27,341 bases of DNA from Thermodesulfovibrionales bacterium. Its GTDB lineage: Bacteria > Nitrospirota > Thermodesulfovibrionia > Thermodesulfovibrionales > UBA1546. Of this stretch, positions 6,744 through 14,460 are shown piece by piece. The notes below the pieces were generated by a model. The model saw nothing but the letters and a program-made list of their open reading frames with translations. It was not told the DNA's origin and searched no databases. The translations under genes and the position numbers were made by a program. Location: positions 1 to 27,341 of the forward strand of contig JASEHP010000004.1 of assembly GCA_030018605.1 (NCBI GenBank), written 5' to 3'. Positions within the stretch are counted from its first letter, which is position 1. Each line of letters begins with the position of its first letter.

Positions 6744-7542
6744 TGTTCTGCTTAAACTCATTGAATGCGTAGGCCGTGCAATTACGCTGTTCTGGCAGGT
6801 TTTTTTATTGTTTACTGAAGAACTCGGGAGAATCATGCTCCTTCTGTGCTCTGCAATAAAACAACTTGTATTGCCGCCTTTTGAACTTAGAAACACATTC
6901 AAACAGGTAGTGGAGATCGGCATTAAATCCCTGCCTGTTGTGCTTATCACAGCGGTATTTACAGGCATGGTGCTTGCGCTTCAGAGCTACACAGGATTTA
7001 AGAGATTCAACGCCGAGGTGATGGTCGGGACAGTCGTCGCCCTTTCTATCACACGCGAACTCGGCCCTGTGCTTACAGGTTTGATAGTTGCAGGAAGGGC
7101 CGGCGCTGCCATGGCTGCAGAGCTTGGCACAATGCGCGTGACAGAACAGATAGACGCTCTGGAGACATTAGCCACAAACCCGGTGAAATATCTGGTTGTG
7201 CCGAGATTTATCGCAGGCACGATCATACTTCCTTCTCTGACAGTTATAGCTGACATCATAGGAATTATCGGAGGATTCTTTGTTACAGTGACTGTTTTAG
7301 GCGCTAATTCATCCGTATACTGGAGAAGAACCTGGGATTACCTTGAGACAAGCGACATATACAACGGCCTTATTAAAGCGTGTTTTTTTGGTGCAGCCAT
7401 TGCTATAATAAGCTGCTATAAGGGTTTTTATACCTCAGGAGGCGCTGAGGGTGTTGGAAAGGCTACGACAGGAGCAGTGGTCTTGTCATCAATGACAATA
7501 TTAATTTCAGACTACTTTTTATCGGCGTGGCTGTTTAAATAA
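6736..7542 (+). CDS. mlaE: MlaE-family ABC permease (lipid transport)
   Basis: A 268-residue integral membrane protein of the MlaE/YrbE family, the permease of the ABC complex that moves phospholipids between the two membranes. Hydrophobic segments and family motifs are visible: TAVFTGMVLALQ, RELGPVLTGLIVAGRAGAAMAAELGTMRVTEQIDALE (split by charged turns), NPVKYLVVPR, and a C-terminal hydrophobic segment around VVLSSMTILISDYFLSAW. The start overlaps alr by 8 nt. The ATPase and the MCE substrate-binding protein follow in the usual order. In organisms of this kind the direction of lipid movement is not settled. Confidence 0.94.
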   Translation: MSNVLLKLIECVGRAITLFWQVFLLFTEELGRIMLLLCSAIKQLVLPPFELRNTFKQVVEIGIKSLPVVLITAVFTGMVLALQSYTGFKRFNAEVMVGTVVALSITRELGPVLTGLIVAGRAGAAMAAELGTMRVTEQIDALETLATNPVKYLVVPRFIAGTIILPSLTVIADIIGIIGGFFVTVTVLGANSSVYWRRTWDYLETSDIYNGLIKACFFGAAIAIISCYKGFYTSGGAEGVGKATTGAVVLSSMTILISDYFLSAWLFK

Positions 7543-7545
7543 AAA

Positions 7546-7622
7546 ACGTAAAGCGTTATGCGTAAAGCGTTATAATTTTGAAACACTTTTCACACATAAC
7601 GTGTTACGGATTACGTGTCACG
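7546..7622. repeat. Heptamer-repeat pair between mlaE and mlaF
   Basis: ACGTAAA, GCGTTAT, GCGTAAA and GCGTTAT run without a break at 7546-7573. CATAACG, TGTTACG, GATTACG and TGTCACG run at 7595-7622. The second set roughly complements the first, giving a hairpin within the mla operon. The possible GTG start of mlaF at 7615 lies inside the array. Confidence 0.85.
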
Positions 7623-7629
7623 ACAGAAT

Positions 7630-8388
7630 ATGATAGAGATTGTAGATTTGCATAAGGCTTTCGGCAGAAACCATGTGCTCAGGGGCGCAAACCTCAAAGT
7701 TGAAAAAGGCGAAAGCATGGTGGTCATAGGAGGAAGCGGTTCAGGGAAAAGTGTTCTTATAAAGCACATTATCGGTACACTCAAGCCTGACAGCGGCTCC
7801 ATATTGATAGACGGCGTTGATATTGCAAAACTTAGTGAAAATGAACTATATGAGACAAGGAAAAGATTCGGCATGCTTTTTCAGATGGCAGCCTTGTTTG
7901 ATTCAATGAAAGTATGGGAAAATGTAGCGTTTGCTTTAATGAGGCACGGGAAATTGAAAGAGAAAGACGCAAAAGAAATAGCAAGCGAAAAACTCAGGAT
8001 GGTCGGTTTGATGGGAGTGGAGGATCTTATGCCTTCTGAACTTTCAGGCGGAATGAAAAAGAGGGTCGGACTTGCAAGGGCAATAGCCCACTCTCCAGAA
8101 ATACTCCTATACGACGAGCCTACCACAGGGCTTGACCCGATAATGGCTGACGCGATAAATGACCTTATAATAGAGATGAAACAGAGGCTCTCAGTCACAT
8201 CAGTGGCTATAACACATGACATGCACAGCGCATACAAGATTGCAGACAGGATTGCAATGCTCTATGAAGGCAGTATAATTGCCACCGGCACGCCTGATGA
8301 AATAAAAAATACGGACAACGCTATAGTAAGGCAGTTTATAACCGGAAGCGCAGTCGGGCCAATAAAAATAGAGGGAGTGACTGCATGA
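7630..8388 (+). CDS. mlaF: MlaF-type ABC ATPase
   Basis: The nucleotide-binding subunit of the Mla lipid transporter. From the ATG at 7630 the Walker A motif GGSGSGKS is at residues 34-41, followed by the ABC signature LSGGMKKRVGLARA, Walker B ILLYDEPTTGLDP and the switch histidine in AITHDM. The insertion MLFQMAALFDSMKVWENVAF, with FQ-x-AALFDS, is characteristic of MlaF rather than other ABC ATPases. An in-frame GTG at 7615 would add five residues. I prefer 7630 because 7615 lies inside the heptamer repeat and the protein then starts at the usual 'MIEIVDLHKAFG'. It overlaps mlaD by 4 nt (ATGA). Confidence 0.94.
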   Translation: MIEIVDLHKAFGRNHVLRGANLKVEKGESMVVIGGSGSGKSVLIKHIIGTLKPDSGSILIDGVDIAKLSENELYETRKRFGMLFQMAALFDSMKVWENVAFALMRHGKLKEKDAKEIASEKLRMVGLMGVEDLMPSELSGGMKKRVGLARAIAHSPEILLYDEPTTGLDPIMADAINDLIIEMKQRLSVTSVAITHDMHSAYKIADRIAMLYEGSIIATGTPDEIKNTDNAIVRQFITGSAVGPIKIEGVTA

Positions 8389-9860
8389 AGGGTGTTTCCA
8401 CAGAGCTGAAAGTAGGTTCTTTTGCGCTTATAATTATTGCCATCCTGACGTATATGACATTCAAGGTCGGCGGCTTTGAATGGGTAAAAAAGAAAGGATA
8501 TGTAATCTATGCAGAATTCAAAAATATCGGAGGCCTTGACGAGAAGACAAGGATAAAGATTGCCGGTGTTGATGCCGGCACCATTGAAAGAATTGAACTC
8601 AGGAACGGAAGGGCAAGGCTCACCCTTAGAATAGATAAAAATGTTGTGCTGTATTCAGACGCCTCTGTAGGTATAAGATCAACAGGGCTTCTCGGAGACA
8701 AATATATGGAACTGAAAATAGGTTCGCAGCCGCCGGCGCTTAAAGACGGAGATACAATAAAAAATGTGGTAGAGGTTGTAGACATTGACGACCTTGTGAG
8801 GAACCTTACAGAGGTCTCTACAAACATCAACAATTTTGCATCAGCCCTCAACGAATCCATCGGCACGCCGGAGGGGAAAACAGCGCTCAAGGAATCTATC
8901 CTGAACCTTAAAGACATCACCGCAGGGCTTAAAGATACAATTTCCGTAAATGACAAAAAGATGCGGAAAGCGCTTGACAATATCAATAACTTCATAGCAT
9001 CAATACACGACCTTGTAGAAAAAAATAAGGAGCCGCTGACAGCCACCGTCGGTAATGTAAAAGATTTTTCTGCGTCTTTAAAAGAAGACGGACCTCAGCT
9101 TGTGGCAGACCTCGGCAAGGCATCTAAAGAACTCAAAGAAATGCTGGAGGAAAACAGGCCGTCCATCAAGAGCGCAACAGAATCAATTGACACCATCTCC
9201 AAAAAAATTGCAGACGGCGAAGGCAGTCTCGGCAAACTTGTGAAGGATGACAGACTCTACGAATCGTTAAACAAGGCATCCGAAAGCGTTAATAAGCAAT
9301 TAGGCGCCATAGACAGATTCAGAACATTCATAACATTTCAGGCTGATTATCTCACAAAACCAAAGGACGCCAAAGGACAGTTCTACGTGACGCTCCAGCC
9401 AAAACCTGACAAATACTACATTTTCGGCATTGTCGGCGACCCTGTGGCAAATGTTAAGACAACTACCACAACTACAAACGGCTCAACTGTCACAGAAGAG
9501 AAGGCAGAGAAAAAGATAGAGTTTACAGCGCAGTTTGCAAAGAGATTTCAGGATCTTGCTCTCAGGATCGGGCTTACTGAAAACACATTAGGAGTCGGCG
9601 CGGATTATTTCTTCCTTAAGGACAAGGCAAAAATCACAGCCGATGTCTGGGATTTTGCAAAAGACGAAGAAGGCTCAAAACATCCGCATGTAAAGGTAGG
9701 CGTTGATTACTACATATTCAAACATATATTCCTTTCCGCAGGCGGCGACAATCTCCTTAACAAAAAGCGGCGCGGAGCCTACGCAGGCGCTGGAGTGAGA
9801 TTTGAGGATGAAGACTTAAAATATCTTTTCGGGACAGTTCCAAAAGTGCCCGGAAAGTAA
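8385..9860 (+). CDS. mlaD: MlaD-type MCE protein with a long C-terminal extension
   Basis: A 491-residue protein, far longer than MlaD of E. coli (about 180). It has an N-terminal membrane anchor (about residues 10-28) and one MCE domain (about 38-118: VYAEFKNIGGL-like entry, KIAGVDAGTIE, STGLLGDKYMEL). A long helical, coiled-coil-prone stretch follows (about 125-310). The C-terminal region (about 320-485) is rich in alternating beta strands such as FYVTLQPKPDKYYIFGIVGD and YYIFKHIFLSAGGDNLL. MCE rings with helical needles can form tunnels across the periplasm; the terminal beta domain might dock at or in the outer membrane, which is inference. It is the last gene of the mla operon and converges with nifS. 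Confidence 0.92.
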   Translation: MKGVSTELKVGSFALIIIAILTYMTFKVGGFEWVKKKGYVIYAEFKNIGGLDEKTRIKIAGVDAGTIERIELRNGRARLTLRIDKNVVLYSDASVGIRSTGLLGDKYMELKIGSQPPALKDGDTIKNVVEVVDIDDLVRNLTEVSTNINNFASALNESIGTPEGKTALKESILNLKDITAGLKDTISVNDKKMRKALDNINNFIASIHDLVEKNKEPLTATVGNVKDFSASLKEDGPQLVADLGKASKELKEMLEENRPSIKSATESIDTISKKIADGEGSLGKLVKDDRLYESLNKASESVNKQLGAIDRFRTFITFQADYLTKPKDAKGQFYVTLQPKPDKYYIFGIVGDPVANVKTTTTTTNGSTVTEEKAEKKIEFTAQFAKRFQDLALRIGLTENTLGVGADYFFLKDKAKITADVWDFAKDEEGSKHPHVKVGVDYYIFKHIFLSAGGDNLLNKKRRGAYAGAGVRFEDEDLKYLFGTVPKVPGK

Positions 9861-9936
9861 TTGCGATACCGCCTTATCCCAAAAAGATCAATATGCAGGA
9901 AAAAATCCCATAATCCTGAGAAGTGCACAGTTAAAA

Positions 9937-11100
9937 CTATAATTTCTGCCTTCCATAAGGCGAGAGATTTCTTAGTTCTTTTATAAGACCTGGCATAATT
10001 TCTATAACCTTGCCTATCTCTTCTTCTGTGTTGTACCGGCTCAACGAAAACCTGATAGAGCCGTGTATTGCTGTTGCAGGCACACCCATCGCCCTTAAGA
10101 CATGAGAAGGCTCAAGAGAGCCTGATGTGCATGCAGAGCCTGATGAGGCGCAGATGCCGAATTCATTAAGCCTCAGAAGAATCGCCTCGCCTTCAACATA
10201 CTCAAAACTGAGGTTTGTGGTATTCGGCAATCTGTTTTCCGTATCTCCATTTACCCTCGCATCCGGGCACAATTTCAAGAGCGCTGTCTCAAGTTTATTC
10301 CTCAGCGCCTTAAGATATGTCATCTCATTATAGAGATTTTCTCCTGCAAGCTCACACGTTTTTCCGAGCCCGACAATTGAAGCTACATTCTCTGTCCCTG
10401 CCCTTCTGCCGTGCTCCTGATGACCACCGATAATATATGGGCTGAACCGCGTCCCCTTTCTGACATATAGCGCGCCGACACCCTTCGGCGCATGTAATTT
10501 ATGCCCTGATAAAGAAAGCATGTCAACCGGGAATTTTTTTAAATCTATCGGAATCTTCCCTGCTGCCTGAACAGCATCAGTATGAAATAAGATGCCCCTC
10601 TCCTTTAGCATCTCTCCTATTTCCATCAAAGGGAAAATCACCCCTGTCTCATTATTCGCATACATCAGAGAAACAATAAGAGTGCCGTCGTCAAGGGTCT
10701 TCCTGAATTCATCCATATTGAGTTGTCCCCGCTTATCTACAGGGACGAAGGTAATTCTGTAGCCTTTACGCGCAAGATGTTTGCAGAAGTTCAAGACAGC
10801 GGGGTGCTCCACCCTTGAGGTAATGATATGTTTTTTTTGAGGCAGAGACTCAGCAGCGCTCATAATTGCGGTATTGTCACTCTCGGTCCCGCAGCTCGTG
10901 AATATTATCTCTTCAGGCTCGGCGCCAATAAGCCGTGCAACTTTTGCCCGGGCTTCTTCAACTCTCCTGTGCAGTTGTCCTCCAAATGTGTGCATGCTTG
11001 AAGGGTTGCCGTACATTTCTTTAAGATAGGGCAGCATCTCCTGAAGAACTTCAGGAGCGATATTCGTCGTAGCGTTATTGTCCAGATATATAGTGTTCAT
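9937..11100 (-). CDS. nifS: Cysteine desulfurase NifS
   Basis: A 387-residue PLP enzyme that takes sulfur from cysteine for Fe-S cluster building. It starts with the family signature MNTIYLDNNATTN. The PLP lysine is K201 in SLSGHKLHAPKG. The persulfide cysteine is C324 in CASSGSACTSGSLEPSHVL, a loop of the group I (NifS/IscS) type. TSCGTESDNTAI and HTDAVQAAGK are also present. The start directly follows the nifU stop, and the two form one minus-strand transcription unit. No nitrogenase genes are present, so the pair likely serves general cluster assembly; NifS versus IscS naming rests on the NifU partner. Confidence 0.95.
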   Translation of the reverse strand: MNTIYLDNNATTNIAPEVLQEMLPYLKEMYGNPSSMHTFGGQLHRRVEEARAKVARLIGAEPEEIIFTSCGTESDNTAIMSAAESLPQKKHIITSRVEHPAVLNFCKHLARKGYRITFVPVDKRGQLNMDEFRKTLDDGTLIVSLMYANNETGVIFPLMEIGEMLKERGILFHTDAVQAAGKIPIDLKKFPVDMLSLSGHKLHAPKGVGALYVRKGTRFSPYIIGGHQEHGRRAGTENVASIVGLGKTCELAGENLYNEMTYLKALRNKLETALLKLCPDARVNGDTENRLPNTTNLSFEYVEGEAILLRLNEFGICASSGSACTSGSLEPSHVLRAMGVPATAIHGSIRFSLSRYNTEEEIGKVIEIMPGLIKELRNLSPYGRQKL

Positions 11101-11931
11101 TTATTGCGCCTCCACAATAATTTTTTCGCTGACTAATTCTTTTAGTTTGTCCTGAATCTTTTTTACGGTCACATCAGCCATGAGACAGCCGGTGCACATC
11201 CCCCGAAGCGCTATAATCACCTTATCGCCGTCGATATCAACCAATTCCACATCACCGCCATCTGCCTGCAATCCGGGCCTTATCTCGCTCTCTATAATCT
11301 CCTGTATAAGGGCAATCTTCTGAAGGTTGGTAAGTTTTTTAGGGACAGCAGGTTTTTCAGGTTTTTTCAGCATCCAGATGTCTTTGAGAATAGCCTCTAT
11401 CTCAGCCCTGCACTCACCGCAGCCTCCGCCGGCCTTTGTATAGTCCATAACCTCATCCGCTGTTGTGAGATGGTTTCCTATTGCAACCCTCCTTATCTTT
11501 TCTTCCGTCACATTAAAACATTTGCATACAACCCTGCCCTCTTCCTCAACTGCTGCCGGCTGCCCCCGATAATTGTTAACAGCAGCCTCAAGCGCCTCTC
11601 TTCCCATAACAGAGCAATGCATTTTCTCCTTCGGAAGTCCCCCAAGGAATTCTGCAATATCCTGATTTGATATCCTTAACGCCTCGTCAAGCTTCCTGCC
11701 TTTGATTAATTCGGTAAGCGCTGAAGAGCTTGCTATTGCGCTTGCACAGCCGAATGTCTGGAATTTTGCATCTATTATCTTTCCTGTCTCCTTATCAATC
11801 TTAAGATATAGCTTTAATGCATCGCCGCAGATAATACTGCCAACCTCTCCCACTGCGTCAGGATTTTCTATCTCGCCAATGTTTTTCGGGTGTAAAAAAT
11901 GTTCTTTTACTTTATCGGTATAATCCCACAT
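11101..11931 (-). CDS. nifU: Iron-sulfur scaffold NifU, three-domain form
   Basis: From the ATG at 11931, preceded by a GAGGGG-like ribosome-binding site, the protein is 276 residues with all three NifU modules. An IscU-like scaffold has cysteines C35, C62 and C106. A central [2Fe-2S] domain has C136, C138, C171 and C174 (CKCFN...CGEC). A C-terminal Nfu domain has C246 and C249 in GMCTGC. Upstream in-frame codons to 12000 look non-native. Together with NifS it builds and hands on clusters, a full-length pairing common in anaerobes. All metal-binding cysteines are intact. Confidence 0.95.
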   Translation of the reverse strand: MWDYTDKVKEHFLHPKNIGEIENPDAVGEVGSIICGDALKLYLKIDKETGKIIDAKFQTFGCASAIASSSALTELIKGRKLDEALRISNQDIAEFLGGLPKEKMHCSVMGREALEAAVNNYRGQPAAVEEEGRVVCKCFNVTEEKIRRVAIGNHLTTADEVMDYTKAGGGCGECRAEIEAILKDIWMLKKPEKPAVPKKLTNLQKIALIQEIIESEIRPGLQADGGDVELVDIDGDKVIIALRGMCTGCLMADVTVKKIQDKLKELVSEKIIVEAQ

Positions 11932-12017
11932 CTTGCACCGCCCCTCTTGCAGCAAGAAACTATTTTGCCTGTTTATAAAAATTATATCACAGTGGCGCAC
12001 TTCTATAATAACCCTAA

Positions 12018-12350
12018 AGTAGCTATAGACAGGGTTGGAAGGAGGAAAAACCGTCCATCACACTCCTCATAAAGATATTTAAAGTAAATAACGGGAACAT
12101 ATCATTCTCAGATGAAACTAAAGGTTTTAATCTGGTTCTAACAGAAGCAGCCATTAATATGGAAAGCAATATCTCCCTCTTTCAAACAGGCAAGACATCC
12201 TTTAATGTATGGGGGAAATGGGATAATCTCCAGAATGACTTGAAAGAATCATTTCAGAAAGAGGTCTTCGCAGGAATTGGGAGGAAGGTCACTTCACCGA
12301 TTGAAGATGCGGTGAAAGGCATCATAAACCTCTTGCCGTCTAAAAAATGA
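12018..12350 (+). pseudogene. C-terminal relic of an AsmA/DUF748-like protein
   Basis: An open frame runs from 12018 (after an in-frame TAA at 12015) to a stop at 12350, but the first ATG is at 12159 and has no ribosome-binding site. Protein-like sequence starts well before that ATG: around 12072-12150 it reads KIFKVNNGNISFSDETKGF, typical of the repeated beta strands of AsmA-like envelope proteins ('V-x-NGxISFSD'). The end GRKVTSPIEDAVKGIINLLP also fits the tail of such proteins. It is best read as the last 100 or so codons of a much larger gene whose 5' part is lost. The family call is tentative. Confidence 0.55.
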
Positions 12351-12359
12351 GCGAGAATC

Positions 12360-13103
12360 CTACATTCTGCCTTCTTTAACGAGAGTTAATATTATCTTCT
12401 GGCAATTTTCTGCTGCTGTTCTTATGTCCCATTTGCTTTTGTCCCTGTCCTCAACAATATTGCTTATCCCTCTTATTTCAACCATCGGAATTCCATACAT
12501 CGCACAGACATGCGCGATCGCAGCTCCTTCCATATTCTCGCATATTGCAGAGAATCTCTTTTCAAGTTGTCTTGCCCTTCTGTGTGTGCCGGTAGCGGTG
12601 GATACGGTAATGAATGCGCCGGTTCTTATCCCATAATCCCCCCACCCCCCCTTTATTAAAGGGGGGTTAGGGGGGATTACTTTCATCGCTTTTTTTACAA
12701 GATTTTTGTCAAGAGGAAATTCATTGAAGTACTTTTTCCTGCTTTTTTTAAGTAATGGAATACCCATTACATCTGTTTTATGAAAACCGTCTTTTAGCCA
12801 GAGACCCTCATCACCGTATATCTCTCTGTCCGCAATTGCTATATCCCCTGGCCTCAGCCCCGATGATGGATAGGCACCGCCAATGCCGAAATTGATAATG
12901 AATAGGGGAGAAAATTTCTCTATCAGAAACGTTGCGGCATGAGAGGCATTTGTTTTGCCTATCCCTGAGATAACATGGATGACATTATTCCATCCAATCT
13001 TTCCTTTATAGAAATTTCCAGAGCTTGTTTTCTTAAGATTCTTGAGGATAAGTCTGGCTTCTCTTTGTGTCGCTGATATCATGCCTATGGGTGATTGCCG
13101 CAT
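12360..13103 (-). CDS. mqnB: Futalosine hydrolase
   Basis: A 247-residue nucleoside phosphorylase-superfamily protein. MqnB splits futalosine, releasing hypoxanthine, in the futalosine route to menaquinone. FGIGGAYPSSGLRPGDIAIA, the purine-site ENMEGAAIAHVC (189-200) and RGISNIVEDRDKSKWD, with its MqnB-type 'EDRDxxxW' tail, are visible. Close relatives such as MTA/SAH nucleosidase lack that tail. Residues about 142-157 (VIPPNPPLIKGGWGDY) are encoded by a C/G palindrome and are a likely repeat-derived loop insertion. The gene is divergent from greA. Other mqn genes are not in the window. Confidence 0.85.
   Translation of the reverse strand: MRQSPIGMISATQREARLILKNLKKTSSGNFYKGKIGWNNVIHVISGIGKTNASHAATFLIEKFSPLFIINFGIGGAYPSSGLRPGDIAIADREIYGDEGLWLKDGFHKTDVMGIPLLKKSRKKYFNEFPLDKNLVKKAMKVIPPNPPLIKGGWGDYGIRTGAFITVSTATGTHRRARQLEKRFSAICENMEGAAIAHVCAMYGIPMVEIRGISNIVEDRDKSKWDIRTAAENCQKIILTLVKEGRM
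12634..12679. repeat. C/G palindrome inserted in mqnB
   Basis: A 46-bp imperfect palindrome: two runs of C before TTTATTAAA and two runs of G after it, bounded by TAAT and ATTA. On the mqnB strand it is read in frame as PPNPPLIKGGWGD, a peptide I recall from translated dispersed repeats in several unrelated bacteria. The hairpin would be very stable. Confidence 0.88.
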
Positions 13104-13128
13104 ATTGATAATTTTACCATCAGCGCTT

Positions 13129-13157
13129 TTGAAAAAACAAAGCTAAAAGTGTTAAAT
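13129..13157 (+). promoter_or_regulatory. Likely promoter of the greA-pyrK-pyrD unit
   Basis: TTGAAA (13129-13134) and TTAAAT (13152-13157) are spaced by 17 bp and lie just upstream of the greA ribosome-binding site, in the divergent gap with mqnB. Confidence 0.5.
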
Positions 13158-13184
13158 TAATAAAACTTAAGGAGGAATTCACCA

Positions 13185-13658
13185 GTGCAGAGAATACCGA
13201 TGACGCGCGAAGGCTACCAGAAACTTCGGGAAGAACTTGATAGACTCCTGAAAGTAGAGAGGCCTAAAAATATTCAGGCAATAGCAGAGGCGCGCGCGCA
13301 CGGAGATCTTTCGGAAAACGCAGAATACCACGCTGCAAAAGAAAAGCAGTCCTTCATGGAAGGGAGGATACAGGAACTTAAGGCAAAATTAGCCCTGGCC
13401 GAAATAATTGACCCTTCAAAGATAAATCAATCAAAGGCAGCTTTTGGCGCAAGGGTAAAGGTGCTGGACACAGCAGCAGATGAAGAATACATTTTTATGC
13501 TTGTAGGCCCTGACGAGGCAGATGTTAAGAGCGGGAAAATATCCATAAGCTCGCCTGTAGGCAGGGCATTGATAGGTAAAGAGGTGGGCGATACAGCAAT
13601 GATTAAGGCGCCTGCAAGAACAATGGAATACGAGATATTAGAGATAACCTTTGAGTAA
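13185..13658 (+). CDS. greA: Transcription elongation factor GreA
   Basis: A 157-residue protein of standard GreA length. It enters the secondary channel of RNA polymerase and stimulates cleavage of backtracked RNA. The N-terminal coiled coil carries the signature around ARAHGDLSENAEYHAAKE, whose tip acidic residues (D and E of GDLSENAEY) act at the active site. The C-terminal FKBP-like domain contains SPVGRALIGKEVGD. The start is GTG at 13185, chosen because AAGGAGG at 13169-13175 is ideally spaced; the ATG at 13200 is not. The end overlaps pyrK by 8 nt. Confidence 0.97.
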   Translation: MQRIPMTREGYQKLREELDRLLKVERPKNIQAIAEARAHGDLSENAEYHAAKEKQSFMEGRIQELKAKLALAEIIDPSKINQSKAAFGARVKVLDTAADEEYIFMLVGPDEADVKSGKISISSPVGRALIGKEVGDTAMIKAPARTMEYEILEITFE

Positions 13659-14460
13659 ATACATAAGAGCAAAAATAACAGAAAACACTCCTGTAAACAA
13701 AGACCACACCCTTCTCGGTTGCGAGTCGTACCGACTTGTCCTGAGTCCTGATGATATTCCACAGCGTTCACTCCCCGGTCAGTTTTATATGATTGGAACT
13801 GATTCTTCTTATGACCCATTACTCAAGCGTCCTTTCAGTATCTTTAGAGAAACATCATCCGCCGAAGGCGGAGAACTGCAGTTTCTTTACAGAATCAAAG
13901 GCAAAGGGACTAAACTATTGAAGGAAATGAGAAAGGGAGAAACTGTAAATGTTCTCGGCCCATTAGGCAACGGCTATCCTATGCCCGATAAAAATCTTAC
14001 TCCTGTACTTATTGCAGGAGGTATAGGGATTGCATCGCTTTTTCCTCTTGCAGAGAAGCTTTCAGGAAATATCCATTTTCTCTACGGCGCAAGGACAAAA
14101 AATGAACTGCTCATGCTTAACGAATTAAAAGGACTTGTCAAAAAGGAATTGATAATCAGCACTGATGACGGCTCCGAAGGAGAAAAAGGCACAGTTGTAG
14201 ATGTTCTTAATCGTTTTTTAACTCTCAACCCTCAACTCTCAACTCTCAACTTGTTGTACTCCTGCGGCCCATCGCCAATGCTTGAGGCTGTCTCCAAATT
14301 TGCCGCAGAAAAGGGAATCAAATGCTATATCTCTATGGAAGAAAGTATGGCATGCGGTGTCGGCGCATGTCTGGGATGCACTGTAAAAACAAAAAAAGGC
14401 TATAAAAGAGTATGCAAAGAAGGTCCTGTCTTCCCGTCAGAGGAGATTGTATGGACTTAA
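13651..14460 (+). CDS. pyrK: Dihydroorotate dehydrogenase electron-transfer subunit PyrK
   Basis: A 269-residue ferredoxin-reductase-type protein that passes electrons from the PyrD FMN enzyme to NAD. It shows the FAD motif RPFS (60-63), the NAD-binding IAGGIGIASLFPL, and a [2Fe-2S] site with C235, C240, C243 and C255 (MACGVGACLGC...RVC). Translation probably starts at TTG 13651 within the end of greA. Residues about 191-200 (TLNPQLSTLN) are encoded by a 7-bp tandem repeat placed just before the CGPSPM segment. The gene overlaps pyrD by 10 nt, as usual for this heteromeric enzyme. Confidence 0.95.
   Translation: MSKYIRAKITENTPVNKDHTLLGCESYRLVLSPDDIPQRSLPGQFYMIGTDSSYDPLLKRPFSIFRETSSAEGGELQFLYRIKGKGTKLLKEMRKGETVNVLGPLGNGYPMPDKNLTPVLIAGGIGIASLFPLAEKLSGNIHFLYGARTKNELLMLNELKGLVKKELIISTDDGSEGEKGTVVDVLNRFLTLNPQLSTLNLLYSCGPSPMLEAVSKFAAEKGIKCYISMEESMACGVGACLGCTVKTKKGYKRVCKEGPVFPSEEIVWT
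14221..14248. repeat. Heptamer array inside pyrK
   Basis: Four 7-bp units in a row, ACTCTCA, ACCCTCA, ACTCTCA and ACTCTCA, are read through by pyrK in frame. Because seven is not a multiple of three, each unit is read in a different frame, giving TLNPQLSTLN. Confidence 0.9.

Noticed and set aside
12159..12350. A complete 63-residue protein starting at ATG 12159
   Set aside because: Protein-like sequence continues upstream of this ATG in the same frame and no ribosome-binding site is present, so a truncated larger gene fits better.
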